A DNA stretch of 64,000 nucleotides from Neelides folsomi (lineage: Eukaryota > Arthropoda > Collembola > Neelipleona > Neelidae). Shown piece after piece: positions 39,681 through 52,790 of the stretch. The DNA is taken from the NCBI GenBank assembly GCA_034687125.1, contig JAQGBZ010000117.1, forward strand, positions 1 to 64,000, given 5' to 3'. The number at the start of each line of letters is the position of its first letter. Position 1 is the stretch's first letter. Made by a program: the position numbers and the translations under genes. Under the pieces are notes generated by a model, which was given only the letters and a program-made list of their open reading frames with translations, had not been told where the DNA came from and made no database searches.

Positions 39681-42623
39681 ATTATTGTACGTGCATTTAT
39701 GTATTGTATGTACATATTTTATTGTACGTACATTTATTGTTGTACTAATACAATCACATAGTTGGGGAATTGTGCGTAAGATCTATTCTACTGATACACA
39801 AATGAGGGCCATTAGGAAAGACTTGATGTTCTCCTTTGGTTCAGTCGCCGACGATGAGAGAAAGAATGAATAGAAAGCCGAGTAAACCCAGAGTCACGAC
39901 ACGTGTAAACAGAGCCGATGGAAGTTAAGAAGAGATCAAATCCCACTTTAATGTCGTTTATTTAGAGAATGAGGATAAGAACAGATTTATTATCAGTTTC
40001 TCTTTTTAAGGTAAAATAAATGCCTCTGTCTGCACACTTATGAGTTTCATTTTTTAGAAAAAATATGAGAAGCCCTTTTAAATACAATTAGTTATACTTA
40101 CAATTAATTACACAATTACATAAAATTAATTCGACATGTCTACAAATAAAACTTTTTAAAGTTTATGTGTAAATTGCATGATATATTTTTTCGGGTTAAA
40201 AAGACTTCCATTACTTGACAATTAATTTTAAGCATTTTTTCTCTCAACATTGTGAAGTACTTGGAAATGTTTAAAATGCTGATACTAAATGATACGTATT
40301 TAATCTAATGGTCGGTATTATTTATTTTTCCTGGTTTATTGTTCATTTACGAGTTGCAAAAAGTGTTTAAGAGAGTTTAAGACCTGATTGACCAATAAAC
40401 AAAACATGTTTTTTAACTTTTATTTACTAGTTTATTATCTTTTTAAGCCCTTCTTTCCTTTTTATTCTATCTTTACAATTAAATGAAAAGGCTGTGAAAG
40501 GGTTAATCAAATAGTTAATTCTGCGTCCCTTTATGACGGTTTTGAAAAATGGTGAAAAAAGTTTACAAGGGATGTTCGACACTTGTAAGATGTACATTGG
40601 AAGTGCGAGCTCATTACGTGATCAGATGATAAAGAAGGATTGAAGTGAATGAGCAATCGGCGTTCTCTCTGACACTTCTCTTACGTATCTCTGCCAAAGG
40701 ACATGTTCAAAGGGCTTTCGTTCTGCAAGATCCCTTTGTCAAACGGAGAGATAAAGTGAGTGGAAGGAGATTAATGAGCAAGGCGAAGAGTTGACAAAGA
40801 TAGGCAAATCCTCTCGTGATGGATGGGAGATAATGAGCAGAGTCAATCGACATCTCACCGAGATTATAAATTACATCAAGAGGGCTTAAAGAAACACGCC
40901 GAGTCCACATTGCCTTTTTCGGACATCGAATGGAATGAATGAAGCGGAACGAAATTAGCCAACCCAGTTACATATACGCATTTTAAATTCTTTTTTTCAT
41001 CGATTGATTCAAAGGGAAAAAATCTTAAATTGTAAAAAAATAAAAAAGGTGTATAAAAGTTTTAAGAACTCTTTTAATATTGAATATTCTCATAATTCAT
41101 TAGAAATTGTAACGTCCTGCATGGTACCTATAGATGTTATATGTAGGTATCTAAATTTTAACTTATTGTTAGGTAAATTGAGCAATTAAGCAATTTCATT
41201 TTTTTGTTAAAAAATGTTTTTTCTACAATTGGCAGAATCGTGTTTGAGGTCATTTGTTTAATTTGACAACAATTATTTTTAAACCTTAAAAGGGTTCTTA
41301 AACCTTTCAAAAAGCCCTTTTGAACTGAGAAAATGAAGAGCTAATTGTTTAAGCTTCTCTTTATTTTCCCCATTCACTAGTTTTTATCAGCGGGAGACAT
41401 CGTCCATTTTTTCCTCAATTACGATGTCACTCCGCATTTGCATTGGGATTAGGGATCACACATCAAATAGCATGAGATTTAATGGCCATGACGGGAGTCG
41501 TAAAGCCGTTTAGATTGAATTAAGTACCCAGTTAATCATCCAAACTCCGTTTTTGCAAGAAAGTCATCGCTGAAATTGCAATTGTTTTTAACAAACCCTC
41601 GAAACAACATGAAATGAGGAAACTTGTCACACGTGGACTTCGGAGGACGGAATTCAGGGAGTGGGTGCTAATAAGAAGTTGAAGAAACTCGTCTCCCTCA
41701 CCCTCACCAAAATAGGAATCTTTTCCCAATTTCAATTTTGATATTCACGGAGACATATTCAATTTAACTTGTTCACACGTCTCTTCATTTTACTAACTGC
41801 TTTTAAAAAGATCTCTCCTTTCAACAACAAGAATGAATCAACAATTTATACAACAACTTATACTTAAAGATGTCGCAAGAATATTAAAATTTAAACTAAA
41901 TAACGCCACTTGTTATATAATGCTCGTATTGACGTTTACAATATGGACGTTTTTGATTCAATGGAAAAGGAAGGAGAATTGTAAGAGATGATTGAATGCC
42001 ATTTTCTAATTTTCTCCTCTTTCCCATTCAACCCTCCATGTGGAAAATGTGCATAGATTCCATGGAATGATTAGTGTAGTTACAACCTATGGTCTAAATT
42101 CCGAGTCCTTCCGAAGAGGAATTAACATTATTAGGCCATTTCGCCATGGTTCATTTATTCCACTTTCCTCCCATTCCCTCCGCCCATGTCATCATAATAC
42201 ACACACGAAAGAGTCATAACTTCACACTTCCTCATCCATCCAACATTAAATGGCAAACCATCCCAGGTCTTTATGTTCGGCCTCTTCCAACCCAAAGTGA
42301 AATCTTCACACTTACCCTTTTTATAATATAAGGACGGAGAGTCAAGTGCTCAGAGTGAAGAAAAACATTGTAAAGACATTGTATGCTATAAAAATTGCAT
42401 ATTTTTATTATTATGACTCCCAAGTATATTAAATTCATTACGGCATGTTTACAAGAAATTATTCTTTTACGATTTATGATTCTGCATGTGTTTAAATTCA
42501 CCAAACCGGATGAGACCTTATAAAGGTGCAAATCGAGATATGTCTGGGCTATGTGAGGAAATAGCACATAAAAAGGCCCTTGAATTTATTATATTATTTG
42601 TAGAGGTTACACCTGGTGTGTGT

Positions 42624-42932
42624 TTAATGGAAATGGATGTACAACAAGAAGGGAGACGGAGGTTTTGATTTATGAAATGAATCGAAGACTCCTTTAATTC
42701 CATAAATGATTATAATTACAGTCTCCCCAACTTTGCCCATGTAAATCATCCTAAGTGGGACTCTTATGTCAGTCAGCACATGCCCTTTTGATTTAATTAT
42801 GTAAATTCCTTCGTCGTTCCTCTCCAGGTAAACCTTTTTGAATTTATAGTGAGTCTGATTTCCCCGCCTCGCCTTCTTTTGTGGAAATGAGTCGGTGTTG
42901 GGTAAGATCTCATAATATACTTTTGCCTCCAT
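42624..42932 (-). other. Unassigned open frame of 102 codons
   Basis: This minus-strand frame begins MEAKVYYEILPNTDSF and continues with balanced charged and hydrophobic residues (KVYLERNDEGIYIIKSKG). Composition is more protein-like than neighbouring chance frames, and many codons in its middle end in G or C despite the AT-rich setting. I recognise no family, and no splice or promoter context supports it. It may well be chance. Confidence 0.15.
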
Positions 42933-45900
42933 TGGTACACCTTCTAAGTTCTTTAAATCGCTTTAATTTTAATGATCCTTTTAAATGCTAGAATTTGCTT
43001 CACTTCAATGGAGGAAATGAGAGGCAATTATTAATCAACGATCATCATGTAATAAGGAACAATCAGAAATGCAAGTTAAATATCATTTAACTTCCACAAA
43101 TAACCATAAGAAGTCACTTCCCGCATTCACTCACTCATGCATTTATTGCATAGGAAAGGTTTTGGAAATTTTGGGGTTGAATGACGAATGAGGGAATGAA
43201 GCAAACAGTTTCCCTATTAATTGCAAATTGAAAAATTAGCGATTGTGATTATGATCTTTTCTGATGATTTCCAAAGGTAGTTTGTGTATCGATCTTTGAT
43301 CTTTATTATGTTTGGGTTTTAGGTCCCTCTAATTACTCTCAATAAATGAAAGAATATACAGGGAGACATTAAGAAAGAGAGAGTAATGAAAAGGAACAAA
43401 CGAGATACTTTTATTGTGACTAATCGAGTAGAGAGGTGAACCATAGGAGATTTTTTGATTTTGATTAATTCCCTCCACTTCCTCGAAAAGAATCCTTTTA
43501 ATTTTTTCATTGTGAAGTGTGTGAAATTGGTGGGATTAAAGCGGAGAAAGCATAAGAAGAAATTGAGGCTTGGGAATCCGCAGGAACTGGGCGGGAGGAT
43601 CTAATGACACTGTAACAACTCTCATACAGAACAAGATCCATTCAATTTAATAACATTGAAAGTAAAAATTAAAGTAAAGTAAAACTTGCGGTTTAACAAA
43701 ATGTTTTCCACAAGAGTTCATCCCTTCTCTCTCGCACTTTGACCTTTATCATTTGGTAAATTATATACCTTGTTTCTTCCTCTGTCTCACTTTCATGGCG
43801 AAAGGGAAGAGATGAATAAGCATTTAAAAACTACAAGAAATTGCATTCATTGCAGTCTCCATTGTCTCTTGTGACAAGATGAGCGATGTGCAATTTGCAA
43901 TAACCAGACGTATATTACTTTATATGAATGAATAAATAATAAATGCATTTCTTCAGATTTCGGTCTCAGATTTCATTTAGTGGGTGAGGCGGAGTGAAAT
44001 AAATTGGCTGTGATTCATCTTCAAGGGATAAAAAACCTTAATGGATTTAAAAATCACAAACTCAATTCCGCATGTGTATATTTAAGAGAAAGAGAAATGG
44101 TAAAAAATGAAATAAAAAAATGATCAAACTTGATTGAGCCACTTTGTACTCAAATCCATACACTGTCGTTGGACTGAAAGAACTTGAGGTTTAAATTATA
44201 TTGAAACAAAAGAAGCGAAGGCAATCAAGGAAAAGAATGAAATAGAAATCGGCGGCGGCGAATCCTCAAAAGCTCATAGGTCACATCGAACATCATCCAA
44301 CATCGCCACTCGACTATAAATTACTATAAATTTTACTTATCAAAGAAGAAGCTAGGTCAAGCTAATATCAAAATATTTCATCTACGCACTCTGACTTTTA
44401 TTTCCTTCATTTCTCTCATTCTTCATGTGCATATTAGTAAGCTAGTTATATCCTCATATAACTAATATTCATTGGGTTGATTCGTTGAATATAATACAAA
44501 TATGATATATTAAAGTGTAGCACGCCGTTTCCGCATATTGGTTTTACTGAACGACTCATCTTCAATGTGTTCATAAATTAGAATTTTTAAACTCTGCACC
44601 CCGTCGAGGATACACCGCAAATTACGCTTCTCATCTTCACTCTCACTAACAGCGGAATGTTTCGTGAGTAGGAGCCTTTAATCAAATCAAATCTAGGGGG
44701 AAAAAGACAATGAGGAACCAAAATGAGTTTTCATTTTTATCTGCAATTTTTGCTCTTTAAGATCCAAATTGCCCTCCAATCTCCTTATATAGGATTTGAT
44801 GGGATATTTGATTGAGCAGAGGAAAGTAACGTGGAGTTTATGATAAAGGAACTTCTCCAACAAAACCATAATTTTCCTTTCCGAATTAAATCTTCAAGGA
44901 TTTTGTGAGAGTTAAGTGGTTTTAATTTAAAATCCCAGATATTCCTCATTTTTTCAGTTTTGTTAATTTTGTGGGATGAATTTCAGACAAGGTTGAGCGT
45001 GTTCTGGTCGTTTTGCACGATATGAAATTGTAATTTAAAACTTTAAACTTTAAGTTGCACTACAAGGTTTAAAATAAATTATTTTCCAGTGTAAGAGCAA
45101 CTTCCTCGATCATCAAACATTAATTAAATAATTGACAAAAGTTAATTAGTTTTTTCAGGTGTAAAAATAAATTACTTGTGTAGAAAAATTGTTCAGTCTA
45201 AAATTTTCTCGTTTTCACATTTTTATTCCCAATATCGCATTATCATTGAGAGAATGTCCGTAATAAATTAACAAGGCAGGGATCATGTAAGCTGTCTTCT
45301 TTCGGATTCGTAGGGAGAAGGAAATTAACAATTTTTTGTATCTAAATGTACAAGAATGTGGTTAATTAGCTTCTCGTTTTGGTCCAGAGAGAGAGATTGT
45401 ATAATCAATTAATAATGTGACGAGTTGTCTGAGGCCGCACCCACGTCTCCCCTTGTAGGAAAAAGAATATGAGGACGAGGTTTGCCATTCTAGTGGAGCA
45501 GGTAGACTCTACGGGTTTCATCATCCAAAAATCCATCGTTGCTTTCTTTTAGGAGCTGAACAGAATGTTAACGAGATCATAGTGAGGATATTATATTATA
45601 TCATAAGGGCACGTCTCTGAGCACATCTCTACTAAATGTAAGATGCATAGGGTTACATAGGGCAGAGGTTGGGAAGAAGGTGTAGGGAATGGAAATGCCT
45701 CCGGATGACATCTCTTCACCTCGGAACCAACACGGGTGATGAAAAGTGTTGACAATCGTTTGAAACGAGATGAGTGACAGATCCTCCTTCTCCTCTTCAA
45801 TCTCTCATCTACCCACACACATTGTCGAAAGAGTCGTCCACCGACCTGTCGACCAATTCCTACATTAAGATAACATTTAGACATTTACTTATAATACAGT

Positions 45901-48900
45901 TAGCGACCATTTCCCTCTTCCTCCCACTCTTTCTTGCTGCACTTGTTTAAATAATTGCTTACAGATTAGTTAATATGCCCCGATTAACGCTCTTTGTGAT
46001 CACCCCAACTTGATTATGGTTACCTTTGGAAGATACAAGCCGAGTTTCGAGATGTTCATTTGAGGCAATTGGAGAGTTGGGTAAGATGGAGAGAATTCCT
46101 TATAAGTGGAGGAAAATCAAACACCTTCATTTGGAGCTCCTATTCTCTCCAGGCACTTCAATGCAATAAATTAGAGCAAAAGAGGGAAATGATTTCAATC
46201 TATCACTACTTGTGACTCACAAGTGTGAATTTATTTCAATGACCATTATTACCATTTTTTCATACGAACATTTTTATCTAGAAATTTTACTAATGGGTAA
46301 GATGTTCAAAAAAGCATCCTGATAAATATTATGTATTAAACGGAGTTAATATCTTATCTGTAATATTTAAATTTAAATTTTTTTAAACTTTATTATTATT
46401 AAAATAATACAGTGGAATTTAACCTTAATTGTATAACCCGAATAATTAAGGTTTGAGATGCAACAAAAATAAATTGCTTAGAACGCAATGAAAAAATTTA
46501 ACTAAACTTTTTAGAAACCAAAAGTAGGAAGAATTTTCCTAATCTTTGATTTTTTGAAGTACAGTCAAAGTTGTTGATAGCCTACATTTACAAGAATGTA
46601 GCTCTGTCTTTGTTACCTAATTTATTAACGTGTTGTGCTTAATTAAGAACATCCATTGTTCATTGTGTGAGCGGATCTAGTTTCAATCATGATCTCTTTT
46701 GATAACAAGGCAATTTTACCTCATTTAACTCTCGGCATAATAATTTTAAGCTAATCAGCTTTAGAACAAATGTAAAATAAATACATAAATCGTTTCAGAA
46801 GTTCATGTTCAAAACTCCCATTATGCTGGTAATCGGTAAGAAATTGGCTGTAATCGAAATGAGCTTTGCCCATCTTTTATGAGTTGATGAGAAGCGTGTT
46901 AAAAGTATGAACTCGGTAAACAAGCATTTATGAACTTACTCATCCTATTTTCCATTAATATACAATTTTAGTATGTTGGGAATATTTCTTCATTTTGCTA
47001 TCTTTGATAAGCAAGTGGTTTATGTTTAGCAACTTTAATGGAAATATTTATAAACTACCTGTAAGTGACCGAAACCTTTATTTACTCGACTTTTCCCACA
47101 TTCTGCTTACAGGAGTCATTGAGAAATGTTTACTCATTTAATGAACTGTTAATTTTTTAACATAGCTAACTTTAACTCCAATGGATTAATCGTAAAGGCA
47201 ATCACAATGTTTTGCATTCATTATGATTTTAACTCATCAAATATTTGATTAAACATTACAATTTTCTTTCTTGTATGAATAACCCAATATAACTCTAACT
47301 ATGTACATTGCCATATTATTGCATGTGTATTATAAAATGCTTTTTAGCTTATAGATAATCTTCTAACATTAAGTATTTAACTATACATTAATTGACATAA
47401 TGTTTATAATGATAATTTCAGTATTTAAGTTTATCAAAAGTAGATTTTAGAAAGCTTATGAAAATATGGTTGATAATACATTTAAGAAATTGTCACAACA
47501 ATCACAAACCGACGACGAATGTCAATTAAGATGAATCTTCAACAATTGACTTGATAGTAAATAAAATGGGAAAACCTTTGTTGATAATTTTGTCTTCTGT
47601 TTGTAAATTACACAAGAATGAAGAACATTAAAATGAAAATACAGGACAGCGTTTCGTAATTAGACAGGAGGTAATGAGGAGATGATGATCTCATAATTCA
47701 ATTGGCCGTCATTAAGGATTGTGGATGAGAGTGTTGATAGCATGATGCCGAAGAGTTGGGTTCTTGAGAATCTTTCGTACTGTTGTTGTTGATAATAGAA
47801 AAAAGGGGTGGCCGACAACGAGGCTTCGAAGGTGTGGTTTTTGACCTCAAGGCCCTCCGCTTGAAACAAAAGAGTCTCGAAAGCCCCTTGATTGAGCTGA
47901 CGAATTTCAACTTCCCTCCGTAAATGGATTTAATTACTGATTACACGCAAATTAATATTTCTCTCACCGCCCGGACTTTTCCCTACGGACTCATAAATCA
48001 AATCACACGAGAGGGCCAGTTCGGTCATCAATAATTGCAGACCACGCAAGATTTTATTTTAAAATCCATCCATCTTAACTGCACACTTGGTCTTGAGTCC
48101 AATCCAAATAAAGTTATTATAATTTACCAATTTCGTAATATTTTACCTTTTTCTTAATCTCCGACCTGCGTGATTCATTGAACCTTATCTGATAAATGCT
48201 CAAAATCTTCATAATTCATTATATTTTGTATTATTCAGGTCCAAGTTCGTCGATGTAGTTAAAACAATTACAGGTTCTCCAATCTTACCAAACCAAATAT
48301 CCCAAAATCCCAAATATAGCCAAACAAGAGTGAGATGAATTGCCCTGTAGAAAAAGAATTGGTAAAAATTAAATTTGTAAAAATTAAATAAATGGTGAAA
48401 AAATTGTTCTTGTTCCGCCTCTCTTACATGATTCTGCTCCAAATTGAAGAAATTCATGGTTAGGTTGCAAATCCCATCCGCAATTTCCTTCACGGACGTT
48501 GTAATGATAATTCATTAATGAGTAGTTAAGAAGAATGACTTTATTTGTTCACCCCTTTCACTCTCCATTCAAACTCGAAAGAAATATTAATCCTATAATC
48601 CCCAGACATCATATTATAATTCGTTGAGGAGTTAACAGGGCAAACGACTATTTGTTCCGTATAGATAAATAAGAGAAGTTTGTCCACATTGTCTAATACA
48701 ATAAAGTAAAAGTAAAGCATGTTCCTTCAATTGAACAATTTGATTTGAATAAGTACGAATCGTAACAACTCTATAATATATCCGTGAAGTAAACTATGTA
48801 CTTACATATTATAATAAGTATTACAGTATATTACCATTATTCTTCGTTTACTTGGGCATATTATATAAAGAGTAAATTATATGAAAATTAGTGAGTCAGA

Positions 48901-51666
48901 AGCCGTTCTAAAGTGTTGTACCCAATCGAGGCAATTATGAATGGAATGAAATGAATGGAGTTGATCTTCGATCGAGTGTGGGTGCAAATTGGTAGTTCAA
49001 AAAAATTTGGAGGGTGCGGAAGATTTGTCATAATGGCAAGGGTTGCATTAGCACTCGCGAATTCTAACGCACCTGAGGAAACGGTCATCGACAAATCTGA
49101 TAGTTAAGTATTTCCCCTTAATTCCTCGTCGCCTCTCTTGTAAGTGGATTAATGAGTTGAGAAAACCGGAAAAGAAGGAGAATCCACCAAGGCACTCTCT
49201 CATCACTCATTCATCCCACTGACTGTGTTGGTGCAGTTGTGATCCAAATGGCTCGATTTACTTGTAGGGCGCCGGTTGGAAACACACAAAGGACTTCGTC
49301 AAATTCCAAACTCCAATTCTAATTTATGACCATTATTTGATGTAGTGAAAGAGAGTGAGCTGTAAAGAAGTAAAGATAAACTTTAATAGGAAGAGACAAA
49401 TTAGGAATTGCGGAGACGCCGACAGAAACATAAGAGAAATTTCCTTCTTGCTACTGTTGGAGAAAAAAAGAGACATATGAACTCTATGACCAATATACGC
49501 ACAAGTATGTATTTATATGAAGATTTTTAATAGTTATGTATCTGGTATATGCCCTAAGTCCATTATAAATATTTTGTGTTGAACTCATTAATAAACACGT
49601 TGACTGTTCATTATTATCATTATTTAAGTTTATTAGTCATATCGTAAGGGTGAATAGAATCCTTATGTTTGTTTGTATAATTTAACCGTCACCTCATTGT
49701 GTGTGTTTTTATTACACAAGATTATTTATCAGAGTTTCAAAAGGAAATATAAATGAAGTTTACACGAGATAAAAATTAGCTCATGTTTTTTTACATAGTA
49801 CAAACTCATATTTAATTTACTTTAAATTTTATAATTCTAGAGAGCATGTTTAATGCATTAATTGATGATTGTTACATTATATGAGTAAAACTGTTAATTT
49901 GATAGAAAAGTCGTTGTTCAATTATGAAAGAAAGCTGAACAGATGGTCATGATTTTAAAATTAAGATAAATCATGAAATCGACAGTGAGGAAAAACCAGT
50001 GATGATGGGAAGTTGCTAATGAGGTGTCAACTTGTGTGTTTGTTTTCACTTGGACCGACGACGAGAAAGTTCCGTTATTAACTATTGGAGGTGTTGAATT
50101 CAATATTTATTTCCTTCTCATATTAATAAATTAGACGGGCCTTTAGTTTTATTACTGATCAAATTAACTCCCAACTTGATTTTATCGCATAATGAGTTTA
50201 GACAAGCCAGGAGAAATTCTTTGTCCCTGGTGGCTATCTCAGCCCTTCATTAATTTTCATTTTTATTAATTTCAAATTTCTCAAATTGTTGTCAATCCAT
50301 TAAATATTTCCGCTCTATCTGTAACAGACAAAGAATCCTTTCTTTGGGCGATGAGCTCGTTGAATTCTTCTTTAGCTAAAGAGCTCATCAATGTAGAGTG
50401 TCCGGTAGGGACAAGAGTAACAGTTGTTTAATGCTTTTTAATAAAATCTGCTGAGATCTCTTGTACTTATATGAAAGTGATGAAGCATTCTTTTTAATTA
50501 TGCACCGGGGTAAAAGAACTTTAAGCTCCCTCAATTAAATTCAAACTTTTGTTTTAAAAGCCGACTATTTTGCCCATACCTTGATAGAGAAATGGAAAAG
50601 AGGATGAGTTTGCATATTTTTCAATCTGAGAGAGTTAATCGGGTGTTAACGAGGCTCTCGCCATGTTGATCATCTTTTCCCTCTTTTTTAATTAATGCAA
50701 TATTTTTCCTTCTTCATTTAACAGCCCCAGATGAAAGTTTTGGAGGAGGACCAGCGCCGTTTGCAATTTGGAAAAGGGAGAGTGTAATTGAAAATTACTG
50801 TGGCTTTATCTTTCAATTAACTTTAAATATTAAAACTTTTTTTCCTCACTTGATCAAAGCAACTGGAGCGTTTCACTCTGAGATTCATCGAGTCTGAATG
50901 TGAGTTTAAAGCCCAAAGAGCCAAAGACAACTCGACTCCTGCGGTGGTCATGTGAAAGGAAAAACCTTTAAAATGATTTAAAAAATATATGCCCAAGAAT
51001 GTAAAAGTTGATTCATTCCACAAGGTTTATTTAGCTTCTTGAATTTGGTCAGCCAAAAGGGTTTAGAATTTCAATGATTGTTTGCAACTTACCTTTAGCT
51101 TAAAGTATTTCCTATTCAATTATCGGAAACTGACTTTTTCCTTTTTGTATTATTTACATCTGTACATCTGTATTTACCAAAAGGATAGAAATTTTATTTA
51201 AAGGACAAGGGTTCTTTTGCGGTATTGACTGACCAGAATACACAAAATAAACTGAATATTTGGAACTCGTTTATTTGTTTATTCAATATTTATGGACACT
51301 GAAAAGGTCGATGTATGACATATTTAAATTTTCATTATATCCACGTATGAGCCGCCTGGGATCTTGTAAGAGCCGTCCTTGACCGTTCCCTACATATTCC
51401 CTTGCCCAGCAAAACTGAAAGGGAATGGACAAATGTGAAGAATCCGAAAATAACAACTTTCACAAGACGAATAGTAATTGCATCCACCTGCCTGGAGTCA
51501 GTTTCACTTTCAAAGATCCTCCACACACATAATTCACATAAAGGGCACAACTCCATTTTGTTTTGATGGAACTGTGGGGGTAACAAGTGGCGTATATGAG
51601 ATGAATATTTTATATTTTCCCACAGCATCTCTTCGCATATTACGATCAGTATCCTTAAGAATGGGC

Positions 51667-51746
51667 CTTAAACTACGGTCTTTAACCATACAGTTAGTGT
51701 TAAACCATAATATTAAACCATAGTATTAAACCATGGTCTTAAACCG
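51667..51746. repeat. Degenerate short tandem repeat (TTAAACCAT-like)
   Basis: Five to six imperfect copies of a 13-20 nt unit with core TTAAACCAT or close variants (TTAAACTAC, TTTAACCAT, TTAAACCAT three times, TTAAACCGG) lie in a row. Confidence 0.7.
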
Positions 51747-52754
51747 GGTTGGAAATTGAGCAAAAGGGCAAGGCGAAAGTTTCTACACCCCGTCTTGTAA
51801 ATATACCCTCCATGTGTCTTTGGTAAGTGTTTAGAAAATCCGGTCATCCTTTTAGCTTCCTATCTCAAAGGAAATCTTTTTACGACGTCCTTTGTTCTTC
51901 CTCAAATCACTCCACGTCCTCTCAGTTATTGATTATAATTTTAAGATAAGAACTGTCATAAACAATCTGTTTCCATTTATATACACATTCTCCAATGGGC
52001 AAGTCACCTCGAAAAAGGATCGTTCTTTGTAGAGTAATTGCCCATCATTGCCAATAAACAGAGGGAGATGATAAATGAAACGGTTTCCCAATTTCACTCA
52101 TTTCGGCCAAAATACTTTGACTGATTGTTCAGAAATGGGCCAAGAGTAATATCTAATAGACTATAATAGATAAGGGCGCCAGTGTGTGGATTTATCACCA
52201 AGGAGTCCCACGAGACTCGATAAGTGAGGAAGAGTCGTTAAGACTGAATGGTAATAATATTAGAGCCAATTTAACACCTAATGTTCTATGGGCAATTTCT
52301 CTCTCAATTCCTGATTTTCCGCTTCTCAAAGTTGACGAGGGACAGGTGACATCTCCACCTTCAATTTAATTTATCCCCATTCAATGGGGAGTTTGAAGGG
52401 AGTGAAGATGGGTATTTGGGGCCTTGCCAAGGAATTGTCCATTTTACCAAATCTCATAAGAAGATTATTGAACCGCAAGGGAGCTTCGACTACTTCTTAA
52501 TTAAGAACCTCTTTTGATGCCCAGTCCCACTGAGCCAATCATGTTGGAAGTCAAAAAGGAAACTTACGACTCATTGTCATACTCATACCAATTTATTTTA
52601 CTTGAACTTTGCGATCCAACGAGAGATCCCAAGGGAGGCGAAGCAGAAGAGAAATATTTTTTCTTACCTCAGATGAAATATATTTATTTTTCATTCTTCC
52701 TCCTTCTCACCTGCCTATTACTTACTTAACTCGCTCTTTAGACCTGAATAAATT

Positions 52755-52790
52755 CCCTATATTCCTACTCCTTGTAGTAGGGATATAGGG
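52755..52790. repeat. Stem-loop with 15-bp arms
   Basis: CCCTATATTCCTACT (52755-52769) pairs with AGTAGGGATATAGGG (52776-52790) at 14 of 15 positions; the odd one is a G-U wobble in RNA. The loop is 6 nt. The hairpin is isolated in the gene desert, with no adjacent gene end recognised. Confidence 0.8.

Noticed and set aside
45591-45884. 97-codon minus-strand frame with an Arg-rich run
   Set aside because: No homology and no promoter or splice context. Chance is the simplest reading.
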